From: Ornithodoros turicata
Lineage: Eukaryota > Arthropoda > Arachnida > Ixodida > Argasidae
Direction: 5' to 3'
DNA: 64,000 bases
Assembly: GCF_037126465.1 (NCBI RefSeq)
Contig: NC_088202.1
Location: forward strand, 80,146,160 to 80,210,159
Shown in pieces: positions 36,068-46,000 of the stretch; position 1 is the stretch's first letter; the number at the start of each line of letters is the position of its first letter. The notes beneath the pieces are model-generated. The model was not told where the DNA came from, searched no databases, and worked only from the letters and a program-made list of their open reading frames with translations. A program made the translations under genes and the position numbers.

Positions 36068-37618
36068 TCTCTAGGCACCACTGAGTTACAGAGATTCGTC
36101 AGAGCACAGCACACTACAGCAATTTTGTCGATTGGTGATTTACCATCCTTAGGTGCCCTCAATAGCTGAACCGGTCGACAACGTTTCAAAATCACGTACT
36201 TGTTCATAAACCATTCCGATCACTCTTTCAACATGGATCCGGACGTTTGCCAGCTGTTTCGTGTGCTCAACTTCATTGGCACTCAATGGACGCTTTCCCC
36301 TGGTGAATGGTGGAATGTAAAGAGAGCCCTTGCATACAAATCGGTAGTCTTAGGCGCATGAGGAACACCATCATTTCTTCAAAACCTGTTAAGGTGTCGG
36401 CACAGGTTTGCTGCACATGCTGTTCCAAAATATTGAACACTTGCTTGAGGGCCAGAAATGACAGTAGTTCAGTGTACAAGGACACTTTGTTGCGTCACTT
36501 TGCAGCGCCTCCTCTGTGAATTTCGTTGCCTTTACTCTGTCTCTAAGCTGGAAAGTTTCTGTACTGTGGTGCACAAGCTCTAATTCGATCCTTGTGATGT
36601 CAGCACATGTCAATCCAGTTTGGCATCCTGTGCAAAGAAAAAAGAAAATAACATGAGATGGTAGTCCATCAGTAGTTATTAACAATCTTCCGGATATCTC
36701 GTACACCCTTGTGATATTTGTATAGGAAAAACACAATGTCTCTGCAAACAGGATGTGAACATTGGAAATATCGGCAGATGTCAAAACTACGGAAGTATTG
36801 TACCCAGCACACACACGCACATACACTGTGGTTGTCACTTCAAGGATTCTGAAAATATGGTCACTTTAGTCAATGTCTAATGTTAGTGAAATACAATGAC
36901 CACAATGCAGGTGCTCGGGGCATATACCTTTATACTCGTACTTGGCATCAGAAAGGGCATCAGCATCAAAATGCTCTGAAATTTGTTGGTTAATGCATCA
37001 TCAACTTAGTCTGAAATGACATAAATATCAGAGTTCGAGGTAACTCGTTACTGTAACTAAGTTCCTTTTTTTTGGTAACTTGTAACTTAACTCGGTACTT
37101 TTGCGCCGTGGTAACTTTCAGAGGAACTTGTTCCTTTTTCAGGTAACTTTGCCAAAGTAACTTAAGTTAAGTTCCAAGCTACTTTTAACTCACTTTGCAC
37201 TCATGTCCACATGTTTTCTTCCTTTCTCTCTGGTTCCTTCATGGCATTTTTTGCCATAAAATGTGATATTCAATCAATGATGGTATTCTTTTCAGAAAGT
37301 AAGAACTGCTGCCATTGAAAGGAAGCTATACCACTGTGCACTCACAGGGAGTAAGATGCAAAGCGTTCCAATAGGCCTCTACCACTGAAACGTCATCATG
37401 ACATTGGTAGACAGATTGAAGCCGAAACAAATCTGAAGGAGAGGGCTGGGTTCCACGAACGGGCAGGACACTGAACCTGGTGTTGCGTCCATGGCAGTTG
37501 TGCCTACAGCTGACTGACGCTGCTTGAGCCTTTTGTAGCGGCTTCCATTAGTGGTAGCACCTCTGCTGTCATAGCCTAAGTGCAGGCAAGGTGCGCAATC
37601 AGGGTTGCATTCGTCCAA
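36068..37618 (-). pseudogene. DDE_Tnp_4 (PIF/Harbinger, ISL2EU-like) transposase pseudogene
   Basis: Minus-strand pieces in order: DECNPDCAPCLHLGYDSRGA (near 37600), the CTGCQTGLTCADI segment (about 36620), then NILEQHVQQTCADTLTGFEE plus [10 protein letters not shown] (about 36360-36450). Then comes [20 protein letters not shown] plus [13 protein letters not shown] (36215-36310). After a frame change the end reads [40 protein letters not shown] and stops near 36072. The RIHVERVIG and final CALTNLCNSVV motifs are diagnostic of the C-terminal half of DDE_Tnp_4 transposases. Most of the catalytic middle is missing between the LRL block and the FTRGK block, and a fragment of another repeat interrupts it near 37030-37200. 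A THAP domain, often present in this family, was not seen. Confidence 0.8.
37030..37200. repeat. terminal fragment of a GTAACTCGTTACTGTAAC repeat family
   Basis: The sequence has many copies of AACTCGTTACTGTAAC and GGTAACTT-like phrases. The same start recurs at 40786-40925 (GGCTTAACTCGTTACTGTAA), in the same orientation, so two fragments of one family are present. I take them for hAT-like termini, but no target duplication is visible. Confidence 0.5.
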
Positions 37619-38344
37619 GAGTTGTGTCGGAGATCCTGCAAATTGTCAAGTGACTTATTTAGTCGTGAAGTGTGTAGATGATAATAGTAAGAGGGGAGCG
37701 GAGGAACAGTCAGTACAAACGTGCAAGAGATCCTGAAACTACTGCGAGATGCAAACTGTGGAAGATCATTCTTTACATGGGACAAAGGAGAATTTACAGC
37801 AACCCGCACAGAGGGTTCAAAGATACAGAATGGGGCACCATTATGTTGGTGATGGTCAACCCGAATCACTGAATCCAGGGATTTTCCCAGTATCCACAAT
37901 GCCCTCCTAAAGCAGCCCCAATAATGCACAAAGAAAGGGGACCCAACAGGGACTAGGACTTTTCGGTACAGGACATTTCGGTACAGGACCTTTCGGTACG
38001 GACATTTCGGTACACGGACATTTCGGTACACGGACATTTCTGTACACGGACATTTCTGTACACGAACCTTTCGGTACACGGACCTTTCGGTACACTGACA
38101 TTTCGGTACACGGCCACACCGCTGGAAGTCTTCGGCTTCTGAGTGATAAAACGGTGACTTTATTTTTATTTTTTTTTTTCGACTACCTAAAATTGCGAGA
38201 ACCTAGACTATGCATTAATCATGCAATGCGTTGTTTCAGTATGTCATCCAAGGGAAATACTCGAAGCATCCCATGCACGATACATGTCTTTAGATGGTCG
38301 CCGCGAAAAGTATAATTTCCAGGCATTGCCTCTGCCGGGAGTGG

Positions 38345-38610
38345 CAGCTATAAGGCCGAAAAATGAAATCCCCGAACAAACCGAAAGTCAAAATTCAAGG
38401 CTAAGGTTAGGTTAAATTTTCTTTATATGGTTAGTTCAAAAAGAGTGTTTACAGATTACACGCGCATGGACGGACATTATGTTGAAATCTTGTGCGAAAA
38501 AATTGAACAATGTCTCTTCGGCCTTCAGATAGGTCGGTGTTTTGATTTTTCGGCCCTTCGTCTCTTGGCCGTTTTAATCTTTTGGCCTTTCGTGTTTTGA
38601 CCTTTTGATG
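38345..38610. repeat. inner inverted phrases resembling a small fold-back unit
   Basis: GGCCGAAAAATGAAATCCCC and CCGAAAGTCAAAATTCAAGG on the left face inverse phrases on the right such as GTTTTGATTTTTCGGCCC, TCTTTTGGCCTTTCGTG and TTTTGACCTTTTGATGG. They lie inside fold-back-like element 1. Confidence 0.5.
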
Positions 38611-39095
38611 GGTTTCCCTCTGCAGGACACATAGGGGCTCAAGAATGGTAGTAAATGTGGTGACGGGAGTGTAGATGTTCCCCTAAAATTGCCTGTATCT
38701 GCATGCTGCAATGATCGCAAAGTAGCCTTTCTGCAGAGCCTTACGGGTGGCTACCAGAAGGGCGTAGGAAAGAATGACCCCGGAGAAAACGTTCCCGGAA
38801 AAAAGTGCCCCCGGCCCAGGTATAGCAGGCGGGCGTTTTTATCTGGCTTATTTTGTCCTACTCTCTTTCACAAAAGACATCCCAGATGCCCGTTGTTAAT
38901 GTAGGTCGTCAAAACTGTTATGTTCGTAAAAAAGGAAATGAAGAGGTTGCCGGACTTTTTAGCAAACGTATTTTCGTTGAAAGCCGTTAAAAAAAGAAAA
39001 AAGAAAGAAAGGTCATGGTAATTTTAATTTACAGTGAACAACGCAACGAACTGATGTTTTCGTACGTGCAAAACCTTGTGATGCCCTTCCTTATA

Positions 39096-39257
39096 CAGGG
39101 TGTCTTTTTATACAGATTTTTAATTAAAAATCAATAAGAGTCCCAGATATGCCGTTTGGGTGACAATAGCTGGCAAAGACTATCTGCCGTCCCAGAGATG
39201 TTAGAAGTGAAAACAGGACGTCTGTAGCTCATACATTTTTAATAAAAAATCTGTATT
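39096..39257. repeat. truncated MITE with CAGGGTGT end
   Basis: It begins after TA with CAGGGTGTCTTTTTATACAG and an inner ATTTTTAATTAAAAATC palindrome. The right side has the inverse inner part (TTTTTAATAAAAAATCTGTA), but the expected ACACCCTG terminus is missing. Confidence 0.55.
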
Positions 39258-39435
39258 GAGAACAAAACACGTTGTCATAACCAATAAGTCGAAGACCATA
39301 TTCCAGCGGTATGGCCGTGTACCGAAGTGTCCCTGTACCGAAAGGTCCGTGTACCGAGAGGTCCATGTACCGAAATGTCCGTACCGAAAGGTCCTGTGCC
39401 GAAATGTCCTGTACCGAAAGGTCCGTATCCCGACC

Positions 39436-40394
39436 CAACAGTAGCATGCAGAAATACCTGACTGTGCCTCGGTTTGTAAGCCTTAGTATTAGAGCGGGGA
39501 CAGAAAAACAACTATGTGTGTTAACAATGCAAATATAACGCCCTAAATAACTGCACTGAACTGCGAGCAACAATGTATAAACTGCATTTGACGTGTTCCA
39601 AAAGTCGAAATTGTGTGAAGGTGCAGCAAAGCATCCGCCTGGGCATCACTCTGTTTTATTTTATGCTCATTCAGATTTACCCTAACCTGAGATGAAGTGC
39701 CGTGAACAAACCTTGTACTTGCCCAAGTCTGGACCGAGGTCTTGTTGTTTATGCGTAACAGCCATTCACGGCAGTGCCTTTCTGAGAACTCCCATGTCTT
39801 TTCACTCGTTTAGTTCGGTCATTTGAAGAAGTGAGGGTCTGGCTGATTGCTCCTAGCCTTCAGCTTTCTCAACTGAGTGCGACTACTTCACCCGAAAATG
39901 TCACAAAATCCCATGTGGAAAGAATCAGCGGGTAAAAATCACAGCGTAAGCCTTGAGAAAGTACGCAGCAGAGCGGCGATGGTACCACAAAATGGCGACC
40001 TCTCCCAGCATGCATCATTTCAGTGACGTAGGTGAATAGCTCCTATTATAACCTCTCCGATTTACCTCTCCTAAGTTCCGATAACCTCTCCTCTCCTTTC
40101 TGGACACCATAGGTCTTCGATCCTTATTGTGAAGGGGCTCATTATTTCATTCCCCGCATCACCACCAGCAATGGGGTAGAGTTATCGCCCCTGGCGGTGA
40201 AACTCCTCATTCATCATCTCACAATATAGTTACTGTTGTTACACGACGAGGGGAGTCAGGCCCTGTAGATCACATACCAAAGTGCAGAAACCGACACTGA
40301 AGATTTTTGTTTAGGTTCAATTGATACAAGCTTTCGCGTGGAGGACCACACTTCTTCAGGTACAAAGTGGAGTGGGGACACGCATAAGTATATA
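39436..40394. other. no recognised feature
   Basis: No gene, RNA or repeat border was recognised. Confidence 0.25.
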
Positions 40395-40602
40395 CAGGGT
40401 GTTTGCTCTAACGTGTCCAGAAATTATATTTGAAGCGAGCGATGAAAGAAAAGCAGGTGGTACTTTTCTGCTACTTGAGTAAGAAACAGGTACTGCTTCA
40501 CTAGTAGCACCTGTTTCTTAGTCAAGTAGCTGAAGAGTAGCGCTCGTTTCTCTTTTATCGCTCGCTTTAAATAAAATTTCTGGACACAGAGCAAACACCC
40601 TG
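40395..40602. mobile_element. 208-bp palindromic MITE, TA duplication
   Basis: It starts CAGGGTGTTTGCTCTAACGT and ends with the inverse (GAGCAAACACCCTG), flanked by TA at 40393-40394 and 40603-40604. Nearly the whole element is one long hairpin: GTCCAGAAATTATATTTGAA, CGAGCGAT and CTACTTGA all recur inverted. Tc1/mariner-type target choice is inferred from the TA. Confidence 0.92.
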
Positions 40603-40785
40603 TATAGTATAGACACGCACACACGCGACTAAACACAATGTAGTACACAGAGGTGCGAAGGTCAATCGCAACGTTTGTCGCGTGTCGTTTGGAGCGCGCT
40701 AACTTTAAAATAAATGATAACGCTTGTTATGTGCGAGTTCAGAATTGGGGCCCAGAAACGACAAACTTGAGAAGTACGGGTGGCT

Positions 40786-40925
40786 TAACTCGTTACTGTA
40801 ACGACTTTACTTTTTTGGTATTGTTTAACAACTGGATACTTTTGACTTCCAGTGACTTCTTGAACTCGTTCTTTTGTTGGAGAGTTTCTCAAAGAAATTG
40901 GGGGTAACTTCCAAGTTCCTTTTGT
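40786..40925. repeat. second GTAACTCGTTACTGTAAC terminal fragment
   Basis: TTAACTCGTTACTGTAACGA followed by TTACTTTTTTGGTA and CTTCTTGAACTCGTTCTTTT matches the start of the fragment at 37030, in the same orientation. Confidence 0.5.
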
Positions 40926-41399
40926 CCAATTGTGGTGCACAAATAACGCGAGCAGCCTCCTCCTTCTCCAATGAGACGACAGCCACGTGCGGTTCAACGT
41001 GCCCCCCCCCCCCCTCGGTTTTCCTCGTCGCGATGCCGGACGTCTTCCGATCTCAGCGCATATACGTTAGCCAAAACGATACACTTGACATTTTATTGGA
41101 GCTACATTCAGAGCGAGTTCTCTGGGCCAAAGAGTCTCGCACAACGGCAGGAACGCTGTCTCTGACACTGCGCTTGTGCTTTGTGACTCCAAAGATGATT
41201 TTCGTTTGACAGCGGTCAAAAATCGTCCCATTATCAAACAGCTGGATGCACGCAAAACCCTGAAACCACAAGCACGGACGAACGCTTATTCCTGAGCAAA
41301 TACGGCGCTGTTATCTGCTAAGTACTGCATGCTTCGCTCAACGACAACGCACGCGAAAGGGTTTTCTAATTTTTTTGGCGTCCGCTCTCGAGATGACTC

Positions 41400-41723
41400 C
41401 ACTGCGCGACGCACTGCGAAGGCGGGGCGTCCGTGTATGCCGCGATAGACGCAGACGCTGTAGCATTTAGTGGGAGTGAGTGGGCCTCACGAATTTTGGC
41501 CTTCGTGCACAAGTGAAAGCAGGCGTGAAAGCGAGGCTGTGTGATGCATCGAAAGCGTCGCTACACCGCATGTAAGCGCCTTTTTGAAAAACGTCTCGGT
41601 CTGTTGCCACGGGCTTCCTGGTAACGCAGAATAGCGGGCACGGCGTGGCATTTTTTAAATATTTGTGGGCCGCTTGGCGACCCCCCTCGGAACGTGTCGC
41701 GACCCGCAGTTTGGGAACCACTG
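41400..41723 (-). mobile_element. terminal part of a hAT element, copy related to 53125
   Basis: It ends at 41723 in the inverse of CAGTGGTTCCCAAACTGCGG, a hAT-type terminal repeat. The 320 bp inward are nearly the same as 53125-53476 (shared GCGATAGACGCAG, TTCGTGCACAAGTGAA-like phrases, AACGCAGAATAGCGGGCACG). No second terminus was found, so this is a one-ended copy. Confidence 0.7.
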
Positions 41724-41739
41724 ATGTAAGCCATACACA

Positions 41740-43508
41740 CTACCGTATTTTCTCGCGAGTGCCGTGTTCGCGACGATAAATTGACCCCACGCCACATTCA
41801 AAAGATTTTCACTGAACAAACTCTTCTTTAACTCCGTGCCTTTTCAGATTTTTTCCGGACCAGCATTGCTCAAGGCTGCTGTTCACACTGCCGAGCCGGT
41901 GTGCTCGCTCCGTGAAAATTACTGCATGTCCGTTTCTTGCCCGTGTTTTTTGGGCACCACACCCCCTTTGTATGCATCTTCTGTCGCTCCCCCTCCTCAA
42001 CGCTATCAGGACGTTGGAATTTCCTTACGTCTCTGTTTCGAGTACGTATTGCTGTTGCTCCATTAGCAGTCATATCATGGATATTACAATATTTTTACAT
42101 ATATTTAGAAGTACAAGTTGTATTTTTGCCTCTGTGTTGACAAAAGACTGCAATTAGAAACGTTCCCTACTGGCAATATAACATTTCCTGTCGTGAATCA
42201 TATGTCGCAGCAACGGCTGGCAAAAATGACGCGGTATGAGGATCTGAGAGCCATAGCTTGAAATCACGGAATGGCCAAACGGCAGGCCAAGAAAAAGACG
42301 GTCCCTACGATCCTACAGAGACAGCCACAGAAGAGGCACAGAAACTGTAGTAGTGGTACCGGTAGTACCAAAACGGTAGTGTGAAACCGGCCTTATTCTG
42401 AGATGATACGGCTCTTATGCTTTTGTTGTGTCTGGTTTGAAAGCGATAAGGCGGATAATCCAGCCAAGGAGATTGTCTTGTGCTGATAACGCCACAGCCC
42501 AAGCAGCACAATGTACTGAAAGTCGAGTGCAATAGGGGTGGGCGGTATGTGTCTTATCAATGTTCTTTAGTTTCAGGAGCTTGTTCAAGGCCTTCCACCA
42601 ACCCGTCCACCCCTATTGCACTCGACTTTCAGTACATTTTGCTGCTTGGGAGCATGCGCCGGAGGGACATCATTTTTTTCTTGCTTCCTGGTGAACTGAG
42701 CACTCGATACCGGAATGGGCCACTGAGCAATGGGCCTGTGCCTTGTTTGCCAAGTCGGTATTCGGAACAGTTCGCCGAGTTGTATTCCTGCTGGAACCGC
42801 GACAACGTAAGTAATACAAATAACGACTAGGAACGCTTTCAAATGTGATCGTCATGGCGTCACAAAATGGAGAGGGTTCAGCACATGGCACTTTCTGCAA
42901 TTACCTCAGGTCACATCCAGTGCCGATGTCATCAGGTGCATCTCTGTAGCAGCGTGAGGAACACGGTGATGCATGACGTATCGCCATGTTCCCTGTAGAC
43001 CACTACACGATTCCGTGTGCTTCGTCATGTGTCTGTTGCACCGCTTGCACGTTTAGAAATTCGTCACTTGGCGTTGTAGAAAATACATCTCTGGATTATC
43101 TTCGTAAATATTACTGGGACACCCAGTCGTGGTCCTGTTGCAGATGACTACACTAATGGCCCTTTTTCGCTCAACAAAGTTCTGGACTTTGTTTAAACAT
43201 TGTGCTTTCCAACTTCCTCAAAAATAGGCCGCAGGACCCGCAACCTTTTTAGTGCAATATCTATGGATCCCTCTAAACCGACAAAAATACGTTTACGTTC
43301 GTGCATACATTTACATTACAAAATGCATTTGCACATACGGTTATTTGATGTCCTGTATTCAAGTCACCAGCTCGCTTGCTATTGAGCAATTCATTCATCT
43401 TTACCGGGTTTTTGTGTGTGGTGGTCTTGAAACAAAAAAAGTCAGATACGGCACATTTCGCGCATATTTTATACAAGGTGAGAAATAGTGTTGGCCTTTC
43501 TAAGTACA
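41740..43508. other. mostly unrecognised; one MITE terminus and a hairpin
   Basis: A single TACCGTATTTTCTCGCGAG terminus at 41743 is of the 19418 MITE type. Apart from it and the hairpin at 42498, I recognise nothing. Open frames such as 42480-42830 (+) run through the hairpin and are not credible genes. Confidence 0.35.
42498..42650. repeat. hairpin with two 48-bp inverted arms
   Basis: The left arm 42498-42545 (CCCAAGCAGCACAATGTACT...) and right arm 42602-42650 are almost perfect inverse copies with a 56-base spacer. The shared inner phrase is GTCGAGTGCAATAGGGGTGG. No target duplication was recognised. It could be a MITE or a local inverted duplication. Confidence 0.8.
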
Positions 43509-43984
43509 GTTCCGTCTGGGAATCCCGGGAACCGGAAAAAATGTTCCCGAAAGAAATGTTCCCTGGAAAAAATGTCCCGTGGAAAAAATGTCCCCGAAAA
43601 AAATGTCCCCTGAGAAACATCCACTTCTGGAACGCGTGGAATTGTTGCGAAATGCCCGGTTGCGATATTGCCGGTCTCGAAGTCCTCAGACTCAAAATAA
43701 ATACTAAAATACCTAACCACTTATTAAGTGTTTTTACTTGTAAAGCTTGGGCCACTTTCACTTATGATTTCGCGTAGAGAATACACTGCAATCAGTTGTC
43801 ACGTTTGTTGATACAACGTGCACACTTTGCTGGGATATTCTTATTTTGTTTCTTTCTTCTTATACTAAGAAGTATATCCTGCGTGACGTCACACTGACCG
43901 GTGTGCAATCAGAACGCCGGTAGTTTGCGACTGTAGATTTTAGGCCTGATGATTAAGAGCGGGATGGTAACATTTTTCTGTGCC

Positions 43985-44250
43985 TACTCGCGTGAAGTAG
44001 CGGTCAGGATGATAGCCTTTCACGCAGAGGCTGGGAGGTGGCGCGGGTTCGAATCCCCGTACCTGCTGTGCTGTCTGACGTTTTCACTGGGTTTTCCCGC
44101 AGCCTTTCCTGACGAATGGCGGCACACTTCGCCCTGAAATCGGCCCTGGACGCATAGTAACCCCCTGTCACCCTCCTTCCCGCTGTCCTCTGTCCACGCC
44201 TGTACACCACGTACAGCAACAGTTGCTTCGTGGCGCTAACACGAAAAACA
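43985..44250 (+). mobile_element. tRNA-derived SINE
   Basis: The head contains a perfect RNA polymerase III B box, GGTTCGAATCC (44048), with a weak A box upstream. The body then runs GTTTTCACTGGGTTTTCC, GACGAATGGCGGCACA, CTGAAATCGGCCCTGGACGC and the 3' GTTGCTTCGTGGCGCTAACA. The same body occurs four more times in the window. This fits the tRNA-derived SINEs reported from ixodid ticks; that family link is from memory. Confidence 0.85.
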
Positions 44251-44464
44251 TTTTCTCTGCTAATGAACACAAATGTACAGTGTCACAGAAAGGCGAACGC
44301 CGCCCAGTTTCAACAAATCAGGACAGATGTCATTCGGAATGACTAGAAGCATGTCAAGTTCTTTTTTAAAAGTGTGCGGATCGACGTGCAGGGTGATGAG
44401 TAAAATGGAAAATAAAATGCCGGGGGAAAAGCAACAAAATTGACAGGCAAAAATGTATTTCAAT

Positions 44465-45359
44465 TAGGGGTGTGCGAATATTCGAGTTCTCGAATTCGGA
44501 TCGAATATCAAACGCTCGAACTATTCGATTCGCGAATCGAATATCCAATATTCGATTTTTCGAATATTCGACTATTCCACAAATATGAACGACACAACCC
44601 GAAAGTGGGCTTCACCTGATGCTTCCGTGCATGAGGTGAAGCCTCCTTTATGAAATTGCCCTTGCTGCAGGACTAACACAGGCGGGACAGTGTTTAGTTT
44701 AAGATAAAGTTATCCAGAGTTAGTTTTGTAGACATCGTCTGTGGAAGGGGTGGCGCCCCTCACATATGCAGTTTAGCGGTACCGACGGGGGTTTTGATTT
44801 GATGTCTGTGAGGTCGCCTTTAAAAAGTTAGGACTCTCGAATAATGACTACAGCCCACGACCAAGAAGGGTGTCTTAAAGATGTCCTTTACGTCTAAAAT
44901 TTCAGTAGTGCAACTTTAGGGCAAGTGCAAAGAAACTGTGTTCGTGGCAAAGCTGAGGCAGGATGCCAATTTGTTTGTTTCACAAATCGACTGTGCTTGT
45001 CTGAAACAATTACAGCGTCATCTGTATAACATGCTACTGCGTGACATTAAATTTTGAAATGAAGGTAACCACTCCAGTACTCCAGTAAGTGTAGGCTCAC
45101 CTGAAAAGCAGGAAGCACTCTCATGTAAAATTAAAGAGTAGGGGCTTTAAACAGAAGAATTGTATGTCTATCTTGTGACAGTTAATGCCAGAAAAATTAC
45201 ACTAAAGCCATGGGCTACAAAATGGAAACTTTTAGTGCGAAAGTCACATATTGTAAACTTTGCACGAATATTCGATATTCGATTCGGTATTCGGAATTTT
45301 TTCCTCCATTCGATTCGATATTCGATTCGACTTGAAATATACGGATTCGCACACCCCTA
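44465..45359. mobile_element. non-autonomous hAT element, copy 2, perfect 8-bp duplication
   Basis: The ends are TAGGGGTGTGCGAATATTCG and the inverse, with flanks ATTTCAAT at 44457-44464 and 45360-45367. It is 895 bp, collinear with copy 1 at 22042 over its whole length with scattered substitutions and a few small indels. It is inserted within fold-back-like element 2. Confidence 0.93.
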
Positions 45360-45479
45360 ATTTCAATATGTCTAGCGGTGTCACGCGTTGCCTCTCGGGA
45401 GCCCCGTGACTGTACAGGCCGCTTTAGTGCAAGAAACAACGAAATAAATGCACCAAAACTGACCCTGGTCACCCACAGC

Positions 45480-45845
45480 GACCCCCTATAGGCAAAGAAA
45501 TGCTATGCGCGAATAGTCATTTTAAAACGGAATTGAATACGAATAAATTCAGCGACTCGATGAATAACCGTATCGGATACATATACAGCATATGTTGGAA
45601 TATAAACAGGTACGGTATGTATGTAAATATAGCGCTCATTCTGTTTTATGCCCTCCATGTGCCGGCCTTACATGTGCAGCTTCAGGACTATTCAAATAGA
45701 TTCGGTTTAGAAGAATCATCAATTCTATTCAGAATTCGAACATTGAATTCCATATTTGATTCGGAAATGGAATAGGATATACGATTACTCGCTTCGGTGT
45801 TCCAAAAATTCAAATATTCACACCGTCCTAGTAAAAAGTCAACGT
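45480..45845. repeat. decayed hAT-like sequence rich in GAATTCGA phrases
   Basis: The AT-rich stretch has repeated GAATTGAATACGAATAAA, ATTCAGAATTCGAACATTG and ATTTGATTCGGAAATGGA phrases and ends CACACCGTCCTAG. It resembles the subterminal region of the TAGGGGTGTG family, but no clean termini can be placed. Confidence 0.35.
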
Positions 45846-46000
45846 CCGAGGTCAGCCAGTCCACGCGTACCAAAAGTGAATGTTCCCCAGGGGACATTTT
45901 TTCCAGGGGACATTTTTGCCGGGAACATTTGTTCCGGGGACATTTCTTCCTGGACCTAGGAATCCCGCGTCATTTTTTCGGTTCTGGGATTTCGGGATTG

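Larger units (their letters stand above)
37960..39432. mobile_element. fold-back-like element 1: inverted arrays of a 16-bp unit
   Basis: The left end (37960-38115) is about ten tandem units of ACATTTCGGTACACGG with small variants. The right end (39305-39432) is about seven units of the same sequence in inverse orientation. The inner borders also mirror each other (GGCCACACCGCTGGA / TCCAGCGGTATGGCC). The interior holds a second inverted set, a MITE fragment at 39096 and a relic of a GGAAAAAAnTGnCCC array near 38780. There is no transposase. This is the architecture of fold-back transposons. Confidence 0.8.
43515..46000. mobile_element. fold-back-like element 2: inverted arrays of a 15-bp unit
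   Basis: The left end (about 43515-43650) runs GGAACCGGAAAAAATG, four to five units of GAAAAAATGTCCCCG type, then CCACTTCTGGAACGCGTGGA. The right end (about 45850-46000) is its inverse: TCCACGCGTACCAAAAGTGA, GGGGACATTTTTTCC units, then CATTTTTTCGGTTCTGGGAT. The interior was later hit by a SINE (43985) and by the hAT copy 2 (44465). No transposase was found. Confidence 0.8.

Noticed and set aside
37960..38115. CRISPR-like repeats
   Set aside because: Units are contiguous, variable and mirrored at 39305-39432, so this is an inverted terminal array and not a repeat-spacer array.
44000..44070. functional tRNA gene at the GGTTCGAATCC box
   Set aside because: Only the B box is good and the downstream sequence is the SINE body.
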